Positions 31,301-38,719 of a stretch of 64,000 nucleotides of DNA are shown here, one piece after another. Both the position numbers and the translations under genes were made by a program. Numbering within the stretch: position 1 is the stretch's first letter; each line of letters starts with the position of its first letter. The stretch covers positions 1 through 64,000 of the forward strand of contig NZ_JAKGAM010000005.1 of assembly GCF_023061285.1 (NCBI RefSeq), written 5' to 3'. This DNA comes from Chromohalobacter nigrandesensis (GTDB taxonomy: Bacteria > Pseudomonadota > Gammaproteobacteria > Pseudomonadales > Halomonadaceae). Under the pieces are notes generated by a model. It saw nothing but the letters and a program-made list of their open reading frames with translations, was not told where the DNA came from and did no database searches.

Positions 31301-31636
31301 ATGGCGACTCCTCACAATCCTCCGGCAGCTGTGCGGCGCGCGCTGCGCAAGCTTGGGGCCGACATTTACGATGCGCGACGCCGGCGTAGGCTTACCATGG
31401 CCGTCGTTGCGGAACGTGCTTTCACTTCGCGTTCGACCCTGCAGAGAATCGAGGCGGGTGACGCCAGTGTCGGCATCGGTATCTATGCTAGCGTTCTTCA
31501 GGCGTTGGGACTTCTCGATGGGCTTGCTCACATCGCTGATATCGGCAACGACAGCGTTGGCCAGGCGCTTTCCAGCGCCGAGCTGCCCAAGCGAGTCGTG
31601 TTGACGCGATCACCGAGGTCTTCACGCAATGACTGA
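31301..31636 (+). CDS. hipB: HipB-like antitoxin, XRE-family DNA-binding protein
   Basis: The 111-residue protein has one HTH domain at residues about 15-75 (LTMAVVAERAFTSRSTLQRIEAG followed by YASVLQALGLLDGL), typical of HipB-like antitoxins and operon autorepressors. Its stop overlaps the start of the hipA frame by 8 bases. In HipBA modules HipB binds HipA and the promoter. The short AT-rich tract at 31250-31290 is the probable promoter. Confidence 0.82.
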   Translation: MATPHNPPAAVRRALRKLGADIYDARRRRRLTMAVVAERAFTSRSTLQRIEAGDASVGIGIYASVLQALGLLDGLAHIADIGNDSVGQALSSAELPKRVVLTRSPRSSRND

Positions 31637-32881
31637 GTTCGAAGTTCATATCGATCTTAATGGAGAAACATCTCCAGTCGGCCTGGCCAGGTGCAATCGC
31701 GTTCGCGGCACGGAGAAGATTCTCTTCGAATACGACGCCGCATGGCTCGAGTCTCCGGATCGCTTCTCACTGGAGCCTGCTCTTGCGCTAACGCGTGGGG
31801 CCTTTGCACCGCCCGCGGGGCTGACCAGCTTCGGCTCAATTGGGGACTCGGCCCCTGATACCTGGGGCCGGCGTCTCATGCAGCGTGCCGAACGCCGGCG
31901 TGCCGCGCGGGAAGGTCGCAATGTTCGAACGCTTGCCGAGAGCGATTATCTGCTGGGAGTCGCGGATGAGACCCGGCTTGGCGCCCTGCGTTTTCGCCGA
32001 GTGGGCGAGGAGTCTTTCCAGGCGCCGGTTCAGTCTGGCGTTCCCGCGCTCGTCGAGCTGGGCCGGCTGCTCCAAGTCACGGAGCGTGTCTTGCGTGATG
32101 AGGAAACGGATGAAGATCTCCAGCTCATCTTTGCACCCGGTTCTTCCCTGGGGGGTGCCCGTCCGAAAGCGTCGGTAATCGACCAACACGGCCATCTCTC
32201 TATCGCCAAGTTCCCGAAGGATACCGACGAATATAGCGTGGAGACCTGGGAGGAAATCGCGCTCCGCTTGGCCAACCAGGCTGGCATCGTGACGCCGAAG
32301 CACGAACTGGTCGACGTGGGAGGTCGGGCCGTCATGCTCTCAAGGCGGTTCGACCGAGACGGCACCACCCGCACCGCATCCCGTTTCTTTCCGCGATGGC
32401 AATGATGGGCGCCAGGGATGGCGAACCTGGCAGCTATCCCGAGATGGTCGATGCTCTGACCGCGCATGGTGCTCAAGGAAGGACAGATGCGCACGCCCTT
32501 TATCGGCGCGTCGTCTTCAGCGTGATGATCTCCAATGTCGACGATCATCTGCGCAAGCACGGCTTTCTGTGGTTGGGGAACGCTGGATGGTCACTCGCTC
32601 CGGCCTATGACCTCAACCCGGTTCCCAGTGACCTCAAGGCGCGGGTGTTAACGACGAACATCGATCTCGACGAGAGCACCTGCTCGGTCGATCTGCTGGA
32701 GGCAGCATCCGGCTATTTTGGGCTCACGCTGGCGAAGGCTCGGCGGATCATCAAGGAAGTTGCGTTGGTAACGGCCACTTGGCGGGATACTGCCAGGGCG
32801 GTTGGCGCACGCTCGGCCGAGATCGAGCGTATGACTAGCGCCTTCGAGCATGCTGACTTACAGCGAGGGCTGGCACTGTAA
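31629..32881 (+). pseudogene. hipA: HipA-like kinase toxin, split by a 5-bp tandem duplication
   Basis: Two frames (31629-32405 and 32396-32881) together cover a full HipA. The N-terminal domain and LAESDYLLGVADETRLGALRF are followed by the P-loop-like SSLGGARPKASVIDQHGHLSIAKFP region, and the second frame supplies ISNVDDHLRKHGFLW (kinase loop) and WSLAPAYDLNP. The break is a tandem CCGCA CCGCA at 32369-32378. Removing one copy gives TTRIPFLSAMAMMGARDG in a single frame of about 415 residues, the usual HipA length. In the active form it would phosphorylate a tRNA synthetase or similar target and arrest growth. As written it is inactive, or switchable by slippage. Confidence 0.85.
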
Positions 32882-32993
32882 AGGCGTCTTGTACGTTCAA
32901 CGGGAAGTGTTGTCTCACCTTCACTTTTGAGGGTGAGGACGCCATCTTGGTGGGTTATCAGGACTATGCTGCCATGTGCCGTTACTTCTTGCG

Positions 32994-33860
32994 TCAATAA
33001 AGCCATTGCCGCAGGGCTTCGCGGTTACCGAGTTCGATCTGCTGGGCACGTGGGTCGCCTTCCACATGGCGATGGTTGATGCCGTATTCACGCAACACGT
33101 ATTGAGCCAGCGCGCAGCGGCAGGTGATCTCCAGCACGCGTGCCGTCATGGCGTAGTCCTGGGCGATCAGTGCTTGCTCGGCCTCGCTGAGCCGCCGGTC
33201 GGGGATGATTTCCAGCGTGAGGCGTTGTGCCCAGGCGGTATCGTTTGCGGGGTCGGCGGCGGGTAATACATCGCCGATGGCCTCGGGCACACCGCGAAAG
33301 CGCGATAGCACGAAATCGCGAAAGGCGGCGTTCTTCTCGCAATACGCACGGACGTGCCAGCGTCCTGCGGCATAAACCAGGGTGTGCGGGGCAATGAGCC
33401 TGTCCTCGCCTTGGGGGGAAGAAAAGCTCGCGTAGACGACCTCCAGACGCTGACGCTCCCGCGCTGCCGACACGACTGCCCGCACCACTTCCGGCGAGAC
33501 ATCGCGAATCGGCATCGGAACCGATTCCGTATTGGCCGCGCCCAGACCCAGCCCCACGAACTGCGGATTCAAGGCATCGTGTGTGCCTAGCAAGTGCAAA
33601 TATTCATCCACATGGCCGCGAATGAAATACGGCGTGAAATGCGATGTCGGTACCCACGCCTTGCGCGACGTGTCGTAGACAAGGTTATCCACCGCGACTT
33701 CCTCGCGATAAGTGCGCAGCACCTGCTGGGCCCGGTCCTTGCCCAGTTGAAAGGCCTCGCGCAGCGCGGCGGCCGTGACGCGACCCTCCCAGTACGCCAA
33801 CAGCTCGATGAGGTGATAACGCGCCTGCGTGTCCCAGGCGAGCGGCGATGTTTCCTTCAT
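32994..33860 (-). CDS. WYL-domain transcriptional regulator divergent from the cas genes
   Basis: The 288-residue protein has an N-terminal winged HTH (residues about 10-65, LIELLAYWEGRVTAAALREAF and LGKDRAQQVLRTYREEVA). A WYL domain follows (residues about 130-205, with VYASFSSPQGEDRLIAPHTLVY and WHVRAYCEKNAAFRDFVLSRF), then a C-terminal WCX-type extension. Size and order match regulators such as CapW/BrxR that sit beside defence systems. It is divergent from cas1, with 149 bases between starts, so it probably controls the type I-F locus and itself. WYL domains can bind nucleic-acid or nucleotide ligands. A truncated second 3' end lies at 28793. Confidence 0.82.
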   Translation of the reverse strand: MKETSPLAWDTQARYHLIELLAYWEGRVTAAALREAFQLGKDRAQQVLRTYREEVAVDNLVYDTSRKAWVPTSHFTPYFIRGHVDEYLHLLGTHDALNPQFVGLGLGAANTESVPMPIRDVSPEVVRAVVSAARERQRLEVVYASFSSPQGEDRLIAPHTLVYAAGRWHVRAYCEKNAAFRDFVLSRFRGVPEAIGDVLPAADPANDTAWAQRLTLEIIPDRRLSEAEQALIAQDYAMTARVLEITCRCALAQYVLREYGINHRHVEGDPRAQQIELGNREALRQWLY

Positions 33861-33928
33861 GATGCATCCCTCATGGTCTTTCGCTTGCGCAACCGGCCGG
33901 AAAATTCCCCTGGTGTTTTATCCATGGG

Positions 33929-33997
33929 GTAGTCGGGCTCAATCGACTTTGCTTATATGAGGGTAACAGAGCGTAAGCCGTTGTAGTCGCCCCCAAT
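33929..33997. promoter_or_regulatory. Candidate operators between the WYL gene and cas1
   Basis: Two direct repeats, GTAGTCGGGCTCAAT at 33929-33943 and GTAGTCGCCCCCAAT at 33983-33997, agree at 12 of 15 positions and are 54 bases apart. The first is also part of an inverted pair (AGTCG then CGACT, 33931-33948). The second lies 12 bases before the cas1 ATG, which has GGAGG just upstream. They are likely sites for the WYL regulator; inferred from pattern and position. Confidence 0.45.
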
Positions 33998-34009
33998 GCC
34001 GGAGGTTCC

Positions 34010-34984
34010 ATGGATGATTTGTCACCGTCGGATCTAAAAACGATCCTGCACTCCAAACGCGCGAATCTGTATTACCTCCAACATTGCCGAGTCCTGGTCA
34101 ATGGCGGTCGTGTCGAGTACGTCACCGACGAAGGCAAGCAATCGCGCTACTGGAACATTCCCATTGCCAACACGACATCGCTGCTGCTGGGAACGGGCAC
34201 GTCGATTACCCAGGCCGCGATGCGCGAGCTGGCAAAGGCCGGGGTGCTGGTGGGGTTCTGTGGCGGTGGCGGCACGCCACTGTTCGCGGCGAACGAAGTC
34301 GATGTGGATGTCGCCTGGCTGACCCCGCAGAGCGAATATCGACCGACCGAGTATATGCAGCATTGGGTGCGTTTCTGGTTCGATGACGACAAGCGCCTCG
34401 ACGCTGCCCGCGCCTTCCAGATGGCGCGGTTATCGCGCATCGAATCGCTCTGGCAAAGCCGGCCGCTCAAGGAGGCAGGTTTTGACATATCCGCACAGCA
34501 TTTGAGTGATGCACTGGCACAACATAGAGAGGCGATTGCCAGTGCGTCCGATACCGTGGAATTGCTGACGCTCGAAGCGCGTTTGACCAAGACGTTGTTC
34601 AAGCTGGCGGCGCAAGCGGTGAAGTATGGCCAGTTCACGCGTGCCAAGCGGGGGAGTGGGGCCGACCCCGCAAACCGGTTTCTCGATCATGGCAATTACC
34701 TCGCCTACGGGCTGGCGGCAACGGCGACCTGGGTCCTGGGGATTCCCCATGGCTTGGCGGTGCTGCATGGCAAGACGCGGCGGGGCGGCTTGGTCTTCGA
34801 TGTCGCGGACCTGGTCAAGGACGCCATCATTCTCCCGCAAGCGTTTCTCTCGGCCATGAAAGGAGACGAAGAACAGGAGTTTCGCCAGGCGTGTATCGAG
34901 CGACTGACGCGTACCGAATCCCTCGACTTCATGATCGATACGCTCAAAGCCGTGGCCCTCGACCTCGGAGGGCCTGACGCATGA
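34010..34984 (+). CDS. cas1: CRISPR-associated endonuclease Cas1, type I-F
   Basis: The 324-residue Cas1f has the N-terminal beta domain (YLQHCRVLVNGGRVEYV) and the helical catalytic domain with the conserved Glu region (LEARLTKTLFKLAA), the His in LAVLHGKTRRGGLVFDVADLVKD and the acidic Asp/Glu cluster downstream. It integrates new spacers with the Cas2 part of the adjacent Cas2-3. It has a GGAGG ribosome site 5 bases before ATG, and its stop overlaps cas3 by 4 bases. The order cas1-cas2/3-csy1-4 is diagnostic of type I-F. Confidence 0.96.
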   Translation: MDDLSPSDLKTILHSKRANLYYLQHCRVLVNGGRVEYVTDEGKQSRYWNIPIANTTSLLLGTGTSITQAAMRELAKAGVLVGFCGGGGTPLFAANEVDVDVAWLTPQSEYRPTEYMQHWVRFWFDDDKRLDAARAFQMARLSRIESLWQSRPLKEAGFDISAQHLSDALAQHREAIASASDTVELLTLEARLTKTLFKLAAQAVKYGQFTRAKRGSGADPANRFLDHGNYLAYGLAATATWVLGIPHGLAVLHGKTRRGGLVFDVADLVKDAIILPQAFLSAMKGDEEQEFRQACIERLTRTESLDFMIDTLKAVALDLGGPDA

Positions 34985-37900
34985 ATGTGCTGCTGGTCTC
35001 CCAGTGCAACAAGAACGCGCTCAAGGAAACGCGGCGCGTCCTCGATCAATTCGCCGAGCGCCGGGGAGAACGTACCTGGCAAACCCCGATTACGCTCGAA
35101 GGGCTCGATACGCTGAGAAAGTTGCTGCGCAAGACGGCGCGCAAGAATACCGCCGTGGCATGCCACTGGATTCGCGGGCACGATCACAGCGAGCTTATGT
35201 GGGTCGTCGGCGATGCCAAGCGCTTCAACCTCCAGGGCGCGGTACCGACCAACACCACCTCACGGGATATTCTGCGCCGCGAGGACGAAAACGACTGGCA
35301 TAGTGGCGAGGATATTCTGCTGCTGGCGTCCATGTCAGCATTGCTGCACGACTTGGGCAAGGCGTCTCTGGCCTTCCAGCAACGGCTGCAAGGCAAGCTG
35401 GAAGGGCGCAACCTTTACCGTCATGAATGGGCGTCGCTGCGGCTCTTCCAGGCCTTCGTCGGTGACGATGATGATGCGACCTGGCTCGCGCGACTCGCCG
35501 AGGGGCGTTATCAAGAGCAAGACTGGCTAGAGAATATGGAGCGCGATGGGCTCGATCCCGAGCCTTCTGCCATATTCCGGCGTTTGCCGCCCTTGGCTGC
35601 GGCTCTCGGGTGGTTGATCGTGAGTCACCACCGCATACCGCTCAAGCCACCCGACGATATCTCGAATCCTGCGACACGTTGGGGTAGCCAGAATGTCACG
35701 CTGCAAATGGATCAACTGGGAGACGTGCTGTCGCTGATCAATGCGCAGTGGAACGAGATCCCCACGACTCAGGAGCCGAAACGGGTCACGCCGTATTGGA
35801 CGTTCAGTCAAGGGCTACCGCTTTCCACGCGACGTTGGCGTGAGCGCGCCGCCAAACAGGCGAAACGATTGCTAGCGCGATTATCCGGTGATACGAACTG
35901 GCTCGATAGCCCCTATGTCATGCATCTCTCGCGCCTTTCTCTGATGCTGGCGGATCACCACTACTCGAGTCTTGAAGATCCGGCCAGGCGGGTAAGAGGA
36001 GAACCCGGCTATCCGCTGGTGGCCAATACCGTGCGCAAGACGGGGCAACCCAACCAATTGCTCGATGAGCATATTCTGGGAGTCGAAAAGCACGCTAGTG
36101 CCATCGCGCGTGCCTTGCCGACCGTGGAGAGCCATTTAGCACGTCTGGCGCGGCATAAAGGCTTTCGTAAGAGAAGCGACCATCCTCGCTTTCGTTGGCA
36201 GGACAAGGCGTTCGACCTTGCCCAGTCGCTGCGTGAGCGTAGCCAGCGCCAGGGCTTTTTCGGCATCAACATGGCCTCCACCGGTTGCGGTAAAACGCTG
36301 GCCAACGGGCGAATCATGTATGCCTTGGCCGACCCTGAGCAGGGTGCGCGTTTTAGCATCGCGCTGGGACTTCGCACGCTTACGCTGCAAACCGGCCAGG
36401 CGCTGCGCGAGCGCTTGCATCTCGGGGAAGATGAGCTCGCGGTGCGGGTCGGGGGCAGTGCCAACAAGGCCCTATTCGAGCACTACGAGCAAGACGCCGA
36501 AGCCAGCGGTTCGGCCTCGACGCAAGGGCTGATCGATGAAGATGCCCACGTGGTATACGAAGGCAATATCGACACGCATCCCGTGCTTCGCCGCCTGGGG
36601 GATGAGCCGGGCACACGCTCGCTGATCGCCGCGCCCATTCTCGTCTGCACCGTGGACCACCTGGTGCCCGCCACTGAAAGCACGCGAGGTGGACGCCAGA
36701 TCGCGCCGATGCTGCGTTTGATGAGTAGTGATCTGGTGCTCGATGAAATCGACGACTTCGATATCAACGACTTGCCGGCTTTGACACGCCTGGTCCATTG
36801 GGCCGGCTTGCTCGGCTCGCGCGTATTGCTGTCATCGGCCACTTTGCCGCCTGCCTTGGTGCACGGATTGTATGAGGCATATCGCAGCGGGCGTGAAGCT
36901 TATCAGTGTCATCGCGGCGAGCCAGGCCAGCCCGTGGATATCTGCTGTGCGTGGTTCGACGAAAATGATCGTCAGCATCAGGACTGCGCCGACGGTGACG
37001 CCTTCAGCGCCGCGCATGCTGCCTTTGCGACGCGACGCCTCAAGCGCCTGGCCGAGAGTCCCGTGCGCCGCCGAGGCGAACTCCTTCCCTTGCCGGCATT
37101 GGGCAAGCGCCCGGAAGATATTCGTGCTGGCCTGGCCGAGGTGCTGCGCACACAGGCTGCTCAGCTACACGAGCGTCACCATTCGCCTGATCCTGTCACC
37201 GGCAAGCGCGTAAGCTTCGGTTTGATCCGCATGGCCAATATCGACCCGCTGGTCGATGTTGCCAGATCGCTCTTCCAACAAGGCGCCTTCGCTGGGCAAC
37301 GCATCCATCTGTGCGTGTACCACTCGCGGCATCCGCTGGTGATGCGCTCGGAAATCGAACGTCGCTTGGATCGCACGTTGCAACGTGCCGAGCCGGACCG
37401 TGTGTTCGAGCAGGCCGATATCCGGCGTCTACTTGATGGCAGCGACGAAGCCGACCATCTGTTTATCGTGCTCGGGAGCCCGGTCACCGAAGTTGGTCGC
37501 GACCACGACTATGACTGGGCGATTGTCGAGCCTTCCTCCATGCGCTCGATCATTCAGTTGGCCGGGCGGGTATGGCGCCATCGCGATAAACGCTGCGACA
37601 CGCCGAATATCCAGCTCCTGGAGACCAACCTCAAGCACTTGGAAGACCCTGGGCGACTCGCTTTCCAGCGTCCGGGATTCGAGACCGATGAGGCTTGGCG
37701 ACTCAATAATCACTCGTTGGATGCGCTGCTCGCGCCGGATGAATATCAGATCATCGACGCTCGCCCCCGTGTGCTGGCACGCGAGACGCTATCCCCACGC
37801 GATAGCCTGGTCGATCTGGAGCACCAGCGGCTGATAACGCAAATGCTGGAGCCACCCACGCCGCCGCTGACCAAAAAAGAGCGCAGGCTGGGCATGGAGC

Positions 37901-38322
37901 CGTCACCACCGCCCTTGGGAGCTTATAGCTGGTATGCCGTGCCGCGTATGCATCTGACCGGCGTACTCACCCAGCGTCAGCGTTTTCGCCAACCCACCCA
38001 GACTGACGTAGCGCTCGCGCTATTACCCGACGAGGGCGGCGAAACCTGGACACTGCATCGCGTGGAAGACGGTGCCAAGCGTGGTGAAACGCTGTACGTA
38101 GAAGTCGAAGAGAGCTTGATGGCGCGGATAGACCTGGAGCATGAACGGGGCGAGCGCATTCAGCCCTGGGGCGCCGATGACTACCTGACCGCGCTTGCCG
38201 ATCTCGCCGAGGACCTGGATATCTCGCTCGATAAAGCCGCACGCACGTTCGGCATCGTCAATGCACCCGAAAGCACGCATGGGTGGCGCTATCATCCCGT
38301 GCTGGGGTTTGTGAAGAAGTGA
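34981..38322 (+). CDS. cas3: Cas2-Cas3 fusion nuclease-helicase, type I-F
   Basis: This 1113-residue protein begins with a Cas2 ferredoxin-like domain (residues 1-95, MNVLLVSQCNKNALKETRRV), the fusion that defines type I-F. The HD nuclease domain has LLHDLGK with H123 and D124. The SF2 helicase has Walker A STGCGKT (K438) and a DEIDD box at residues 588-592, then SSATLPPALV and C-terminal RecA motifs (QLAGRVWRHRDK). It unwinds and degrades targets recognised by the Csy complex and joins Cas1 in adaptation. All key residues that I can check are present. Confidence 0.96.
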   Translation: MNVLLVSQCNKNALKETRRVLDQFAERRGERTWQTPITLEGLDTLRKLLRKTARKNTAVACHWIRGHDHSELMWVVGDAKRFNLQGAVPTNTTSRDILRREDENDWHSGEDILLLASMSALLHDLGKASLAFQQRLQGKLEGRNLYRHEWASLRLFQAFVGDDDDATWLARLAEGRYQEQDWLENMERDGLDPEPSAIFRRLPPLAAALGWLIVSHHRIPLKPPDDISNPATRWGSQNVTLQMDQLGDVLSLINAQWNEIPTTQEPKRVTPYWTFSQGLPLSTRRWRERAAKQAKRLLARLSGDTNWLDSPYVMHLSRLSLMLADHHYSSLEDPARRVRGEPGYPLVANTVRKTGQPNQLLDEHILGVEKHASAIARALPTVESHLARLARHKGFRKRSDHPRFRWQDKAFDLAQSLRERSQRQGFFGINMASTGCGKTLANGRIMYALADPEQGARFSIALGLRTLTLQTGQALRERLHLGEDELAVRVGGSANKALFEHYEQDAEASGSASTQGLIDEDAHVVYEGNIDTHPVLRRLGDEPGTRSLIAAPILVCTVDHLVPATESTRGGRQIAPMLRLMSSDLVLDEIDDFDINDLPALTRLVHWAGLLGSRVLLSSATLPPALVHGLYEAYRSGREAYQCHRGEPGQPVDICCAWFDENDRQHQDCADGDAFSAAHAAFATRRLKRLAESPVRRRGELLPLPALGKRPEDIRAGLAEVLRTQAAQLHERHHSPDPVTGKRVSFGLIRMANIDPLVDVARSLFQQGAFAGQRIHLCVYHSRHPLVMRSEIERRLDRTLQRAEPDRVFEQADIRRLLDGSDEADHLFIVLGSPVTEVGRDHDYDWAIVEPSSMRSIIQLAGRVWRHRDKRCDTPNIQLLETNLKHLEDPGRLAFQRPGFETDEAWRLNNHSLDALLAPDEYQIIDARPRVLARETLSPRDSLVDLEHQRLITQMLEPPTPPLTKKERRLGMEPSPPPLGAYSWYAVPRMHLTGVLTQRQRFRQPTQTDVALALLPDEGGETWTLHRVEDGAKRGETLYVEVEESLMARIDLEHERGERIQPWGADDYLTALADLAEDLDISLDKAARTFGIVNAPESTHGWRYHPVLGFVKK

Positions 38323-38342
38323 GGGCTGGCTGAGGCCAGCCC
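38323..38342. terminator. GC hairpin after cas3; likely 3' end of the minus-strand crRNA-like RNA
   Basis: GGGCTGGC and GCCAGCCC form an 8-bp stem around TGAG, immediately after the cas3 stop. On the plus strand no T run follows. On the minus strand it is followed by TCACTTCTTC, mildly U-rich. It would therefore fit best as the end of the transcript carrying the two repeat-like elements, while also marking the end of the cas1-cas3 message. Confidence 0.5.
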
Positions 38343-38413
38343 GAGCTACCTGTACGGCAGCAAACAATTGATAGCGTTAGGTGATATTTCTGAGCTGCTT
38401 TTCGGCAGGCATA
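38323..38413 (-). ncRNA. creA: CreA/CreR-like crRNA-mimic: pseudo-repeat, 21-nt pseudo-spacer, pseudo-repeat
   Basis: Read on the minus strand, 38413-38387 is a degenerate copy of the array repeat. Its last 12 bases, GCAGCTCAGAAA, are identical to the repeat, including the 8-nt crRNA 5' handle CTCAGAAA. A CTGC/GCAG stem is kept with one base deleted from the loop. A 21-nt pseudo-spacer (38386-38366, starting TATCACCTAACG) follows. Then 38365-38338 is a second degenerate repeat, GTTTGCTGCCGTACAGG then TAGCTCGG, which keeps the Cas6f-type hairpin CTGCC-GTACA-GGTAG with one wobble pair. The element ends in a GC hairpin. It looks like a minimal CRISPR that yields one Cascade guide. Function inferred from the CreTA/CreR families; expression not shown. 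Confidence 0.8.
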
Positions 38414-38415
38414 AA

Positions 38416-38421
38416 ATCATA
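38416..38421 (-). promoter_or_regulatory. Extended -10 element for the crRNA-like RNA
   Basis: The minus strand reads TGCTATGAT, an extended -10 (TGnTATGAT). It would place the transcript start about 7 bases downstream, near 38408, right at the stem of the first pseudo-repeat. No good -35 is visible, as is usual for extended -10 promoters. Confidence 0.55.
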
Positions 38422-38452
38422 GCACAGGTCGACAGAGGAAAGATTAACGTTT

Positions 38453-38475
38453 AACTGATAGTGTAAGTTGATAGG
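38453..38475 (-). promoter_or_regulatory. Protospacer-like target of the pseudo-spacer with CC PAM
   Basis: On the minus strand CC (38475-38474) is followed by a 21-base site starting TATCAACTTACACTATCAG. It matches the pseudo-spacer at 17 of 21 positions; mismatches are at 6, 9, 12 and 19. CC 5' of the protospacer is the type I-F PAM, and positions 6 and 12 are bases that type I Cascade flips out and does not read. The site directly abuts the -35 box of the plus-strand promoter, so a bound Cascade would block RNA polymerase without long pairing for cleavage. Confidence 0.78.
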
Positions 38476-38503
38476 TTGACTTTTACCTTCTGGGTGCTAG
38501 GAT
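38476..38503 (+). promoter_or_regulatory. Sigma-70 promoter for the small RNA and csy operon
   Basis: TTGACT (38476-38481) is followed after 16 bases by TAGGAT (38498-38503) with a TGC extension before it. The transcript would start near 38510. It is the only strong promoter-like sequence that I see between cas3 and csy1, and would leave about 210 bases of untranslated leader before csy1. Confidence 0.65.
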
Positions 38504-38509
38504 TGAAGT

Positions 38510-38666
38510 CACTGGGCGGCGGTGGCGGCCGACGCCCAGTGGAGAGACAAAATAACCTGGTAACTGTGCTGTAGCAGTAAGGAGGTGAGAGGGTGATTGG
38601 CTATTGCTCCGTTAGGAGGGTATAGATTTTCTACCCAAACAGCCCTGAGGTTTTTGCCTCGGGGCT
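38510..38666 (+). ncRNA. creT: CreT-like small RNA: hairpins, strong SD and 10-codon ORF with tandem AGG codons
   Basis: The predicted transcript opens with a 9-bp hairpin (CACTGGGCG with CGCCCAGTG, 38510-38541). At 38579-38585 lies AAGGAGG, an optimal Shine-Dalgarno seven bases before GTG 38593. The mini-ORF reads MIGYCSVRRV and stops at TAG 38623-38625; its two arginines are consecutive AGG codons, rare in GC-rich bacteria. A second hairpin at 38641-38666 could end it. CreT toxins of CreTA modules work by strong initiation followed by rare arginine codons that sequester a scarce tRNA. An alternative is a leader peptide controlling csy expression. Confidence 0.6.
38641..38666 (+). terminator. 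Hairpin between the small RNA and csy1, possible attenuator
   Basis: AGCCCTGAGG pairs with CCTCGGGGCT (one wobble) around a TTTTTG loop. It has no clear U tract after it, so termination would be partial. Read-through would feed csy1, whose ATG at 38720 has AAGGA upstream. Confidence 0.45.
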
Positions 38667-38719
38667 CATTGTCCCATTAGCGCTTGTTTTTACCAAGCCC
38701 CATCCCGTAAGGACATGTT

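Noticed and set aside
33861-34009. Search for a second target of the pseudo-spacer in the cas1 promoter
   Set aside because: No CC-TATCA-like site was found by eye, so the CreA-like guide seems to act only at the csy-side promoter.
38579-38596. Alternative GTG AGA mini-frame directly after AAGGAG
   Set aside because: There is no spacing between the Shine-Dalgarno and this GTG, so initiation at 38593 is much more likely.
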